NCBI GenBank assembly: GCA_013396525.1
Contig: VWYX01000901.1
Location: 248,001 to 312,000 of the forward strand
Length of the DNA stretch: 64,000 nt
Direction of reading: 5' to 3'
Source: Chaetorhynchus papuensis
Lineage: Eukaryota > Chordata > Aves > Passeriformes > Rhipiduridae
A program made the translations under genes and the position numbers. Positions 1 to 12,118 of this stretch are shown here, piece by piece. Under the pieces are notes generated by a model that saw nothing but the letters and a program-made list of their open reading frames with translations, had not been told where the DNA came from and did not search any database. How positions within the stretch are numbered: the first letter of the stretch is position 1; each line of letters begins with the position of its first letter.

Positions 1-1153
1 TTCAACTTCAGTACTGCAGCTGAAGTTCATCTACTACCCTGCATTTGAAAAAGGTACTTAAAAACTACCTGAATTTTAGTTCTGTAACATATGGAGATCA
101 CAGAACAGTTGGTAGTGAAAGCCTCCCTTACAAGACCAAGGCCAAGTCTCCACTTCTATTTTAACATCAACTGGGTATAAAGTTACAGCTAGAGTGCATG
201 ATAATCTTATTATAAACAGAGACACAGCACCAAAAAAGAGCTGATTACACAATACCCAGAAACTTGATGAAGTACAAGAGTTCTTGAAAAAGCCCAATTA
301 ATACATCAGTTGTTGAGTGACAGCCATCACATGTGGGTGCAGAAATAGGTTCTTTGCAACGACAGAGCTGGTAAATGGAGGCACTCACAGCTGAGGCCCA
401 CACTGCATGAGCTTGGCCAAATTTAAGAGAGATACAGCAAGAATAGGATCCACCTCTACCTCAGGCATCTTAGCAAGGCATTCCTTGCTCCTTAGAGAGA
501 CAGCATTCCTCAGTTCCCAGAGCAGACACTCAGTACAGCCACATTGCTAAAAACACACTTAGTCATCCATACAGATACTGACAAACCAGATCAGATAATC
601 AACTGTCTGAAGCACATACTTTGAAGGAGCGGGGGAGAAGAAGGAAAAAAAAAATGCTTTTGCATTCTACTTATTTCTGGGAATTAAATAAGCTGACAAA
701 GTATTTTTGCTAATGAACACAGAAAAACCTGAAGGTGTTGCTAGCATGTAATAGCTAATGACAGCATAAGAGCATCAGTTCAGGCAGAGACTGAAGCCAG
801 AGACAGCAAAGGCCTAAGCAGAAAATTTTAAGGTCAGTCCAGGTAAAATTCAATTTGTAATGAAAGAAGACAAAAGCATGAGACACCTACTCTTAACTGA
901 CAGAACCCAGCCAGTGAATTCAAATCACTTCTAAACCCAAAACTGTAAAGCTTGCTTCAGAAGATCCAATTGCAGAATATGCCAGGTGAAACCAATTTTG
1001 CCCACTGCAGCAACTGCTACATGGCAGCAGATCAGAAACCAGGAACAGCAGGACAAGTACTCCTGGGAGTATTTGAGCCAAGTCACATCCTGTGGTCAAG
1101 ACTGTGCCCACAGGATGACCAGCAGTGCCCAGCACTGCAGGCACAGCAGACTG
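1..1153. other. Non-coding, no recognised feature
   Basis: Unique sequence left of the LTR. The open frames here are short and overlap on both strands; none resembles a known protein. Confidence 0.7.
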
Positions 1154-1542
1154 TGATGCCTTAAGAGGCCACCTAAAAACAGAGATTAGACAAGAATAAG
1201 GGAATAAAGGTCAGTATTTATTTGAAAGGCCTTCAAAGGCACACCCTGGGGAGCCAGAGGCTGCTGCCAAGATGGACCCCAAGATGTACCCCAGGTCACG
1301 AGTTCTTCACACTTTTATAGGTTTGATTCATTTGCATATCAGGGTAAATTCTCCAATTAAAGCTTCAGTTAACGATGTAATTCCCTGCAGCTCGCCCCCC
1401 TTTCAGAGGCTTTTGGTTTACACTTTTTGGGCCTAGGATGGTCTGGGTGCCCTTGAAGAGCAGGCCCGGAGAGGCTTTGTTGTGTCTGCCCAGCACAAGA
1501 GAGCAGAAATGAACAGGCTACAGGAAACTTCAGAGTTACACA
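1154..1542 (-). mobile_element. Solo LTR of an endogenous retrovirus
   Basis: Read on the minus strand this is a compact LTR of about 390 bases. It has a U3 beginning TGTGTAACTC near 1542, a TATA box (CTATAAAAGT, 1320-1311), an AATAAA poly(A) signal (1222-1217) about 90 bases after the TATA box, and a short U5 running to GGCATCA at 1154. Spacing of TATA, poly(A) signal and end is typical of a retroviral promoter and terminator. No primer-binding site, gag, pol or env sequence lies on either side, so it is a solo LTR left by recombination. The flanks share only CTG (1151-1153 and 1543-1545), so the target duplication is short, eroded, or the ends are off by a base or two (an alternative left end is 1152). 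The family is not certain; the layout resembles passerine ERV LTRs. Confidence 0.7.
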
Positions 1543-4500
1543 CTGGGCAGTGCAGGATTTGAAAAATATAAAAATTAAAACCTAAGGCATCAACTGAGCC
1601 ATCAGCAGAGCATCAGGGCAGCGTGAATGGGAAACACCCAACACTGCACTGTGTGCCATTATCTACAGCACACTTATTTATACTTAAAGAATGGCAGCCA
1701 CCACCACTGCCATTGGCACCAGCGATTGGAACTGCCACCACCACCTTTAGAGAGGAGCTTTGTACAAGACATGGCAGTAAACAAATTAACAAGTGGGAAT
1801 GGGTTATGCATCCTCGCTTGACAGAGTGACATATGTGACAGCTTCACTCAGGCTCTGCATGAAGAAACAGGCTCAGAGAGTAATAAAGATTGAGCTTTGA
1901 CCAGTTAAGTGTTAATAATATCTGACACACACATGCATGAGGATTAATCAGGGAGTTGTCAGGACTGTTATAATAATAGCTGCTTGAAATGCTGTTCAGT
2001 GGGAGGGATTCTAAAAATGAGAATACATTCACTTAATATATTGCAGTGCTTGCTTTAAAATTAATCATGAATAATCATTAGAAGGCTTCTGGTTGGAGGG
2101 AGGGAGTATTTCACATGACCCAGATGCTGGCTGTACATCTCCACAGATGGGATTATAGCTGTCTGGTATCTCATAATGAGAGCTCTGTTTCAGCCTCATG
2201 CCTTTTATTTCACTCTTGGTCTAACTGCAGTGGCAGAGTTCACCAGCTTTACCCAACAAACATTCTTATATTGCTGGGGTTGAATAAAACTAAGATGTAC
2301 ATACAACTGTGCATGTGGGAGGTTGTCAAAGACATGCACTGGAGAAAAAACTGACTTCTGCCTGTGCAAACTTTTTTTCTGCTGTGTTGCAATTCTGTTT
2401 CCTGCATTCAAACATAATGCAGTAATGTTCTTAGTGCTGTGCTTAATTTTAAGTACCTGGATAGTCTGATTAAGGCAGTGTTCAATTGCTTCAAGTTGGA
2501 TTTGTCAGGATGATTCAGTTGCTTAAAATGAAGTTATGCATACAATTATTCTGGTAAAGAGCTCTCTCTTTTTCAGTCCTGTGGGTAGTACTGCATCCAG
2601 AAATGCTGTTGATAGTAACAATAAAGCATCCAAAAATGACAGAATGCAGCTGAATACTTTTTTCATAGCAAAAATTCAATGGTCAATGAATGCTGTTACA
2701 TCTCAAATCAAAGTTGAACAAAACTATCTGCAGGCTAATAATGCAGAGGAGTATCCCAAATTTTTTATTTTCTTCCATTTCGACTCTAGTACCCTGATTA
2801 CATTGCTTATCTTGCTTCCTTCCCTTTGAGATTATCTCGTAAAACCTCCGAGAGACAGACTAGAGTTACTTCTAGTCTACTGCTAACACCAACAATGCAG
2901 CAAAAGGATTATATTCTTTCTTGTTAGAAAAAAAATCCTCCTTATCATAGTTGTTCACTCCCTCCTAAAAATGAACCAAGAGACAGCACTATTTCAATTT
3001 TTTCTTCCGTCTGTTGTAGTCAGGTATCAACTGACACATTGCCCCTTTAATCTGTGGGTAAGTATCAATATTCATGAATGCAACTTCTATTTAATAATTA
3101 ATTTAAGGACAAATACTGCTTAGATATGGTAAGTACTTGAACTTCTAATATGCACCAAGGTTAAATACTCGTCAGAAATACCTCATGTTCTCACATCTCA
3201 ATTACCTCTCAGAAAACAGAAAGAAAAAGATTTTTCAGTCACGTCAAAATGTTTTGCCTATAAATTTGTAGTATTGCATTTACAATAGGCAGATTTCTAT
3301 ATTCTATACAACAATATAAATGCATTGTTAAATACAACATATGTTAGATGGCCTTTTCAGCCACAGGGATGCAAGCTGCTGATCAGTGTAAATGGCATTA
3401 AAACGTCTGTATTTGTGAACTTTACACGTGCTACATAGGTACAGTGATGATATCTCTGGAAAATATCAGTAAGCAACACCAGAGTGTAATTTAAGTTAGA
3501 AGGCAACAGCAGTCTTTGGCCACACTGAAATTCCCCACCTCCCCAGGAGGTCGCTTTTAATTTCCAGGTGGCTTCATCACTGTTTATGATGGTTTGCTTC
3601 TATTTTTTTCTTTTTTTTATTCTTCTGGAGGAAGGAAGGTTTTCTATTCCCAGCCTGCTGTGGTATGCCTTCCATTGCGGGATCTGTAATTATTTAGTCT
3701 GCATTTCCTGCTGTGGTGCAGGTGAGGATATATTTCTGGAAGTGGCAGCAAAGTCAGCTTTTATTCAGTCCAATTTTACTCTATTAAGTTTTTTTACTCA
3801 TTAAATGCATCTTGACAATGTCCCACCCATCTATTTCCCAAAAGAAAGGAAATTTTCCCTATGTGATCGTGCAACTGGCCTTAGACTGCTTTCTTTTTCT
3901 GTTTACACACATTATTGAGAGGTTACGTACAAAGTCTTTGCTTGAAAGACACTGGAAAAACTTCAAAGAACTGAGGGGACACACGGGATCCTTCAAATCC
4001 GTCTTGGACTGGGCATTTTGTCAAGGGATGGAGCAAAGTCCTGTAACCAAGCCAAGATCCAGGGTCTCCCTGTTTGCACAAGTGAGCTGTGAAAGAACAG
4101 CCTGACCACAGTGCTTTGCTCAGAGGATGTCCATGGATTGCTTTCGAGGTCACCCACACCAGGACGTGTTCCTTGGCTCCTCATCCACACAGCAGCACAG
4201 AGATCCCCAACCTCGCCCAGGGTGGTGCACCACAGACCTGTCTTTCCCACCAGAATCTCAGACCCATATATTCTGCCACAATTCACGTTATTTACACAAT
4301 TTTCATCTACATTAAGCATTGATGAGGTCGTTTTTTTTGTTACTAAGCCTCAGTACTCAAGGATCTAGCCTGATACCTGCACTTTAACACTGAGGTTCAC
4401 AGAGCTGGAAGAGTATCCAGGAGGTGCCCTTCGCAGGATTTGTCACTTCAGACTAAATCACTTACCCTCAATTATGTTTACCCAACTATAAAATAGGGGC

Positions 4501-4983
4501 AATAATACTTATTTTTCAAAGATGATATGAGGCTTATTAATGCTTGTTTAAGGGCTTTGTTATGCTTGAATGGAAAAGGAAATTATTATTATAATTTTAA
4601 GTGAAGCTTAATTATAAAACTGTTAACATAAGCGTATTAGAAAAATGAATTCTGAATTGCAAGCCAGCAATTGCTCTCTCTTAAAACAGTGTGAGATGAT
4701 TTTATATGCATCTTGCTATCACTAATCCCCTCTTCTCTAAATCCTGCATTTGTTTTCCATATTACAGCTAAGAAGAGGCAACATGCAAATTAAATTTAGT
4801 GCCGAATCAATCAAGAAACAATGCCTAGTAACATATTTGGTGATCTGTCATCACTGGAAGCCTCATAAAAAAAAAACAGTCTGCATACAAAACCATTGTG
4901 TTTGCTATATACTAAAATAAGCTACGCATATGATTGTCCCTGGTACAATCTCTAACCTGGAAAACAGGCTAATGTACCTCTCC
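1543..4983. other. Non-coding, no recognised feature
   Basis: AT-rich unique sequence between the LTR and the first CR1. A 97-codon plus-strand frame at 2536-2829 and a pair at 3568-4105 are unrecognised and lack coding character beyond length. Confidence 0.65.
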
Positions 4984-5344
4984 TGAGAGCTGGGCCTGTT
5001 CAGCCTGGAGAAGAGAAGGCTCCCTGGAGCCTTCTGTACCTAAAGGGACTACAAGAAAGTTGGAGAGAGACTTTTTAAGGGTTGTAGAGTGATAGAACTC
5101 GAGGGAGTAGCCTTTAACTGAAGAAAGTACATTTAGATTAGATATCAGGAACAAATTCTTTACTCTGAGTCACTGACCCAGGTTGCCCACAGAGTTTGTG
5201 GATGGCACATCCCTAGAAGTGCCAGGCTGAATGGGGCCCCTGAGCAGCCTGGTGTAGTGGGAGGTGTCCCAGCCCATGGCAGGGGGTTGGAACTAGGTGG
5301 TCTTTAAGGTCCCTTCTAATCCAAACCATTCTATGATTTCATGA
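4984..5344 (+). mobile_element. CR1 LINE, 3' fragment
   Basis: A 5'-truncated CR1 retrotransposon tail in the plus orientation. It opens with GAGCTGGGCCTGTTCAGCCT near 4988. It passes through the conserved GGTGTCCCAGCCCATGGCAG block near 5263 and the TTTAAGGTCCCTTCTAATCC block, and ends in CATTCTATGATTTCATGA, the avian CR1 terminal repeat. It is moderately diverged with small indels, and no usable reading frame is left. CR1 is the dominant avian LINE, and such truncated tails are its usual form. Confidence 0.93.
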
Positions 5345-6026
5345 AGATCAAGTCGCCAGGTTACCAAGATAACTTAAAATTTGCAATAAGGTTCTCTCAC
5401 AAATTTGCACATCCTAGACACTACAGTTCTTCCTTTAATCAAACAGGAAAACGAAATCCTCTAAGTTGCTTGCTTAGAAGACAAGTCAGGACTTACAAAA
5501 GCAAATAACGCTGAAGATTATACAGTTATTGTACTGAAAGAATTGAGCAAAATAATTTGCTTTTACCTGCCATAACGTATTTGTCAAAACAAGTATCACT
5601 TCAAATCATCGCTCCCAAATCTCCTGCAAATATGTTCTATGAGCTGAAGCTCTGACACTTACAAAATGTATACAAATAAAAGCAGAACTCCAGGGTCATT
5701 CCCAGACAATAAAGAGAAAGAAAATAATCTCACTCCATTTCCTCCAACCCTGTCACCAACTTTTACTTCAGAGGCTCGCCACAAGAGGTAAATAAACATA
5801 AAATCTGTTTTGATAAGGCACTGCTCATAAAGTTTTCAAAAAGCAGATAAGTATTTGATGCTAAAACAAAGTGCCCTCAAAAAAGCTCCTCTAGAGCTTG
5901 GGGCTTGTGCTGCTCCCTCCCCAGAATTGCCATGTCTGGGAAGGCAATGGTGGTTTTCCATGGTTACAAAAAAAAATAGACACTTCATGCTGGGAGGGGG
6001 GGGTGTGTGGGTAGGTGCTGTGTGAA

Positions 6027-6080
6027 GCAACAACAACAAAAAACAAAACAAGACAACAAAAAATCCCCAACAAAACAAAA
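6027..6080. repeat. A/C-rich low-complexity tract
   Basis: CAACAACAACAAAAAACAAA and similar runs, next to a G-run and GT-rich stretch at 5994-6014. Confidence 0.9.
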
Positions 6081-8506
6081 ATTAATATCCAGCAAAAGCC
6101 AAGACTTGAGATGAAGAGAGGCATCCAGTATTGTCCAATATTGACCCAAACCAAATGTCTGTATCAACAAACAGGATTTGAGCAGAACTGAAGGAGACAT
6201 TAATTCTTCACTGATCACCAACAAGACTATTTCATCTAAATTAGGTTTAGCGAGGTTAAAAAACAAGGCTTAAAGAAAACACAGCTCTCCGGATTTTCAA
6301 CACGAGTAAGAAAACTGTCAGTCAAATCAAGTGATTTCAGTCAGCTGTGGCCATCGTGTGTGGCTGGACCTTGCCCTGGAAGAAGGCGACACACAGTAGA
6401 GTGCCACCGCGATTCCCTCCCCACTGCAGCACCCTTGGAGCATCGCCTCACATGCCACTCCCAACAGCCCTCCCCAAGCACAGGATGAGAGAGGGGAAAA
6501 TGGAAAACTAGGAGAGTAAATACACCAAAATTATTTGATAGAACAGCCTATTTGATGCCTTCTAGACAAAGGGAAAATAGGAACAGTTGCAACAGTGAAG
6601 CCTCAGTTCTGACAGGCCTCTGACAGGCCAGTGAACACGAACAATGTCACGGAGCTACAGCAGACTGCTGTTGCTGAAGTGACCAGCAAAACTCGCAGTT
6701 AAGGACCAGCATGTGCCTGGTTCTCTCTGCACCTGTGGCTTGTCTCCTCCCCTTGGTGATATTTCAGCCACAATTAATTCAGGAAGCCACAAGGTTACCC
6801 ACTGGGTTGCTGGTTCCTCCCTCCTGCATGGTGGGAGGAACCAGCCATGGTGTCCTTAGGACAACTTCCCATCTTCCAGACAACTTAGTTGAAGGCAAAG
6901 GCTTTGCCAATTTGGAGACACTGTCAGTGTCACACACTTACATTTTCCTACCCCTACCTTTATTAACAGACTGAAGTCCTAGTTTGGATGAGTAATTCAA
7001 ATGCTGGTAACTAATTGCACTTGTTCCCTCGGCAGATTTTTCCCACGGCACTTGCTTGTCCTACCAACCAACTTCAATGACAAAGGCTTAATGTCATATT
7101 AGCAGCAGGCTTTTTCTGCCCTCTTATGCAAACACCCTTTGCATTGTCCTCCATGATTCTGGGCTGCAGGTTCTGCAAGCATAGCACACTTGTCAACTAG
7201 ACTTATCGAATGCTTAACAAACCCTCACTGACTCCGTGAAAGTCTCCGGCAAAAAAACGGCAGGATGTCACGTACAGCATCCAAACCTGGGCTCCAAGAA
7301 CAACTGTGTCAAAGTTGCTGTCCTTTGTCTTTGCCCCACACCATCTTCCCTTTCTCTTCTCCTTGTTTTTTAATCCTTCAGTTACAATACATCTCAATAG
7401 CAAGCATGGTACTCTGCAAACAAACACTAACTTGCCATATGCAAGGACAAATCAATTCATTCAGTGACTTGATTTTAATTCTGAAAAGCCAGTTATGATT
7501 TACTACACATTCTATTTATTTTAAAAAAACAAGACTGACAAGCCAATGCAAATACGCAATGCTGATGATGCACTTTGCTAGACAATTAAGCCATAAAATT
7601 CTGTAGCACTGAAAATAGCACAAAACACCACATGCACAAAGAGGCCAAGTTCTGTATCCTGAGGAAATGGCTTTGTATTCCATAAATTTATAGCGTTTTA
7701 TATCTTACCAAAAAAATTACAGTAAACCACAGCATTGCAGGTTTCCACCCCCAACCACCATTATACGTGTTATGTGGAAGCCATCACTAAAAGGCTGATA
7801 TTTAGCATGAAAAAAATAACTGAGTATAAAGACTAAGTGCCAAAACAGGAGTGCAATACCATTTTCTGATGGTAAATTTGAGCAATTTAATGGCAGCATC
7901 TGCTCTTTTTGATAAAGAGGCAGATGTATTTTGGGCCTCACCCCAAGTGAATGAAAATGCTTACATCACTTACTAAAGAGCAGTATTTTACATAAACTCA
8001 TAATACCAAACCTACAATGAAAATCTTATTCATTCTGATGACTTACTAGCCTAGCAGAAGCTTTGAGCCCAAATATTTCTTTTTACTATAGGAACAAAGT
8101 AATTCTGTGCATGAATTTCATGTTATCCATCTGCAGTATTACACAGTATTGGAGATGAAATACTGGCTTAAATCTCTCTTGACACCATTTTTTATTTTCC
8201 TGCATAGTAATAAAAAGCAGAAAGTTTTATCAATGTACAACCATGAAATGTACCAAGAGATAACCTAATACTATTCACCATGAATATAGATTAACATTTT
8301 AGGGTTCATGATTAGTTATATATTCATTAAAGTTACTGTAAACAATATCAGATGGAGGTGAAATAAACATGAAAAAGCTCTCCATGGGTTTAGGTATACT
8401 CAGCATCACAAAGCTCCTCATGTGCTCATTAAGTACAATGATGTAACAGATATAAATCCAACATAATGACACAGTAGAATGTAAGTCTTCCTTTGCTTAA
8501 AACTCA

Positions 8507-8557
8507 TTCTGCCTCTATCTTGCTGCATCTATCCCTGTTCTGCCTCTATCTGGCTGC
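8507..8557. repeat. Short direct repeat, 31-bp period
   Basis: TTCTGCCTCTATCTTGCTGC at 8507-8526 recurs as TTCTGCCTCTATCTGGCTGC at 8538-8557 with one mismatch. It looks like replication slippage; nothing else is attached to it. Confidence 0.85.
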
Positions 8558-9954
8558 TGAGCGAGTTATCTTCACATATGTTTGTCCTTCAGAGCAGTGA
8601 TACAGAGTCCTTCCAAACTGCAGCTCACTGCTCCAACACAGAATTCCTGGAGGACAGAAACATTCTCCTCACAAACAGAAGGCATCCATAGCACACTCAG
8701 ATAACTCTCAGCGCCAAGCGGAAACTCTGCACTAGAACATAAGGATGGAAAATAAATAACAAATTTGAAGTGTCAAAAGCAAGTGCCTCACATGGAGAAA
8801 AGAAATCAGTAAGATAAATCCTGCAGAACAAAGATACGTTGCTTTTTTGCTGTCTGCTCTCCCTCTTCCCCATCCAGAGACAAGGGGCCCAGTGAAATAA
8901 CTCAAACAGCCACTGATTTCTGGTCTGGGTTTACTGATTCAATAAAGGAGCATCCCGGGCAAGGAAATCTATTTCATTTGCAGCATGGCTATTAAACAGC
9001 CTCATCACCACCAAGCTTTTCCAGGTACAGACTTGCTTGTCTGAACTTGCTCTAGATCTTTAGGCTGAGTTTTTCTCTCAGAGTTGAATTTTTATGGTGT
9101 TGTTCTGAAGACATCATTTAACCTTCTTTCAAGTTTTTAACATCACATTTACTAATCACCTTGAGCTGTACTAGACACAAAACAAGACTGCAGATATAAC
9201 CCAAAATCACGCTGTTGCTCTTCTGAGCATTCCACACAGTATTACTTTGAGTATCTGTTTTTGGAAAAATCCACCAAACCTTTTCAAGACAGTTTCTAAC
9301 ACAGAGACAGAAAAAGATGAAACTACAAAGCAACTCATTTGAAGAAGACCAGACACGGAAAAGAAACAGGTGGTGGATGCAGAGGAGGTACAACAGTTTT
9401 GTCAGTAAGGTGAAGAAATAAGAATAGCTTGATTCTGGAATCTGTTTTTATTACAAGCAGGTTCTAAGGGAAAATCCTGGTAATCCTGATGGCTGAAATA
9501 AAAAAAGCAAGCTTCCTTCTCTACATTCCTCCAAAAGTTCTGAATGGAATCCAAACCAGAGTTCTGCTGACCTCTGCAGAAAGATCCTGCATGCAGAGAA
9601 CTGTGTTAGTTGTGAAAATGACATGTATTTTAACACAGTGCTTAAATTGCACTGTGTTAAAAAAGAAGCAGCGTTTATCTAGAGCAGCAAGAAATGGAGT
9701 AGGTGGTGGAACAGAAGTAGCTCACATCACAAGATCAGGATCAGCTTCAATTAGGCTTTGTAACCCAGCAGGATGGGTAGGAAAAACCTGAGGCTTGACA
9801 ACCCCGAAGTCTGAAGGAGGCACCACTGGGGAAGGGAAGAGGTGTGCAATGCTAGGTCAGGCTGCTGGATGAACACAGCTTCTGTGAAAGTGCATTAGGC
9901 CACTGCAGGGCTATTGGTTTATCTATTGACCCAAGCTTTTATTTTCTTTCTTTT

Positions 9955-10461
9955 TGATTGGAACTGACCTTTTAAAGGTCATCTAGTCCAACCCCCTGCA
10001 ACGAGCAAGGACATCTTCAACCAGATCAGGTTGCTCAGACCATCATCCGCATTGACCCTGAATGTTTCTGGGGATAGGGCACCTCTCACCTCTAGGCCAT
10101 CTCTTTCAGTATCTCACTATTCTCATTACAGAAAAACCAAAACAAACTTCTTTATATCTGCTCTAAATTGACCCTCTTTCAGCTTAAAACCCCTTGTCCT
10201 GTTGCTACAGCCCCTACTATTAAGCAACCCCACCTTTCTTAGAAGTTATTCTTAAGTAAGGGCTCTTTCCTTGGAGCCTTCTTCCTCCAGGCTGAAGCAT
10301 CAGTACCTCAGCCTTTCCTCATAGGAGAAGTGCTCCGTCCCTCTGAGCATCTTTTTGGCCCTTCTCTGGGCCTGCCCCAACAGGTCCATGTCTGTCGTGT
10401 ACGGAAGACTCCAGAGCTGGATGCAGTACTCCAGGTGAGGTCTCATCAGGAGGTGTAGGCT
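9955..10461 (-). mobile_element. CR1 LINE, 3' fragment
   Basis: A CR1 tail in the minus orientation, so its 3' end is at the left (GGTCATCTAGTCCAACCCC near 9977). Recognisable blocks follow: the AGGTTGCTCAGACC block near 10030, the CCCCTTGTCCTGTTGCTACA block near 10190, the CTCCAGGCTGAAGCA block near 10286, CTTCTCTGGGCCTGCCCCAA near 10361 and GCAGTACTCCAGGTGAGGTC near 10424. The left edge lacks the terminal ATTCTATGA repeat. Similarity stops abruptly near 10461, which is the 5' truncation point. Confidence 0.93.
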
Positions 10462-12084
10462 TGCTAATTAAACTGATGTCTGCTTGCAAATGATTAAAAT
10501 TACCTCACTGAACAGTACAAAGTTTCTTTGCAATATTTCCAGGTGTGAGGTCAGAGGTGAAATTCATTTTAGTAATCACCATTACGCTGGATTTTGTTGC
10601 TGGCAGTCAAATCTTGACAGAAGATTTAGGATATATTAAATGTGGTTCTCTCTTTTATACTTAAAACCCAACAATAATCATTGTAACCTATAATGAAGAG
10701 AAGAACAAGTACTACTACTACAAGGGCTACTGTTTGATTTGTGTGCTCTAGGGTCCCTAGGGAGTAATTTTATGCATAATATTTTTTGTTGTTTTAAAAA
10801 CTTCCCCTATTGCCCTCATCCTGTTAGTTAAAGAAGCATCTACCTTCACGCTGTTCCCTTGATCCCACCAAGTTCTGCTTGGTTCTACATCTTTTTGATT
10901 TTCAGGGAAACCCTTAACAGTGAGATGCAAAGGTGGCCTACAAGCCCACAAAATCAAAATAAACCAGTTCAGAGCCTGAAGATTTCACTGAAGGCTTTTG
11001 AATACTTCAGTTCTGACAATACTGCTTCCCATGTCACAGTTTGAGCTTCATGCTCTGTTGACAGCCACACATGTAACCTCAACTAACAACTGCCACATCT
11101 GCCCCAAAAAGCCAAAACAGAGCAGAAATCCTTGTCTTCTTTTTTCCAAAATTCCCAAAAGAAAAGCACAGAATTGCACTACAGGTTTGTAGATTGAGGA
11201 CTCTATATATCACCTTCAAAACATTTTATGAAAGGGTTTATAGATCATTGTTGTTTGGACAACCATGTGGGTATTTTTTGACAGTGCTGTGTCATGGAAG
11301 ACATCCATCAGACCCTCTTCACAGAGCTTGGCAGACAAAAAAATTAATTTTAAGTACAACAGCAAATCAAGCATTCATAATGCCACAAAAACATTTATAT
11401 AAACGCTGATGACTAAAATCTAACATAAAATTAATGCAGGCATTTAAGTGGTATTATGATTCACAATTAAGCTATGCAGATCTTTTTCAGGAATATCTCA
11501 GAGAGAAGTTTTTGTTTCAAGAAAACCATTTTGTTTCAAGCACTGAAATGTAATTTTCTTTTTGACCTGCCCTTTAAGTTCCTGTTTAAAGAGTTGGAGT
11601 CAATTTTTAAACACTATCTCTGCATTTTCGATGGTGAATCACGTATACAGTACTTGAACTAGGCATGAAGTAGTGAAGTTAAAAACTATGAAAACACACA
11701 AACAACTTAGGTTCAGAGAAAAAACTGCTTTGAGAATATAGAACAGGAACATTTGAATACCATTTTAGGTCATTATTTCACCTGGTCCTGATGTGCAACC
11801 AAGAAAAACCATCATGTCCACTCTGTGAAGAACAGGGTAATTAATTCCACCCTGCCTTCTCTTGTGTGCTCTATTTCAATCCTGACAGCCTATAAATCAA
11901 GAAAATCCTCCCGTTCATCTCTGCTTTCATGCAGTGTTGGCAGGCCAACACGGAGAGCACTGACACCTGCTCCAAGGAAAGCAGCCCCACTAGCTGGATA
12001 CCTAATTGGAGTTAGACTTTTAAACAAAGGCAGTAAGGAAGCACATCAGAAACTCTCTGTAACCCTGGTGCAAGAAGGCCCTGC

Positions 12085-12118
12085 CTCAAAAGGTCCCTTC
12101 AACCCAAACCATTGTATT
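12085..12118 (+). mobile_element. CR1 LINE, tiny 3' scrap
   Basis: About 34 bases match the extreme 3' end of CR1 (AAAGGTCCCTTCAACCCAAA followed by CCATTGTAT). Nothing upstream aligns by eye, so this is either a severely truncated insertion or the remnant of an older one. Length alone makes chance similarity possible, but the match is close to the consensus tail. Confidence 0.5.

Larger units (their letters stand above)
5345..9954. other. Non-coding, simple repeats only
   Basis: Apart from the A/C-rich tract at 6027 and the short direct repeat at 8507, I see nothing. The 7960-8480 part is especially AT-rich and could be conserved non-coding DNA, which cannot be judged from a single sequence. 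Confidence 0.65.

Noticed and set aside
2536..2829. A 97-codon frame preceded by a possible acceptor (CTCTTTTTCAG)
   Set aside because: No matching donor, no recognisable motif, and composition like the surrounding DNA; I treat it as chance.
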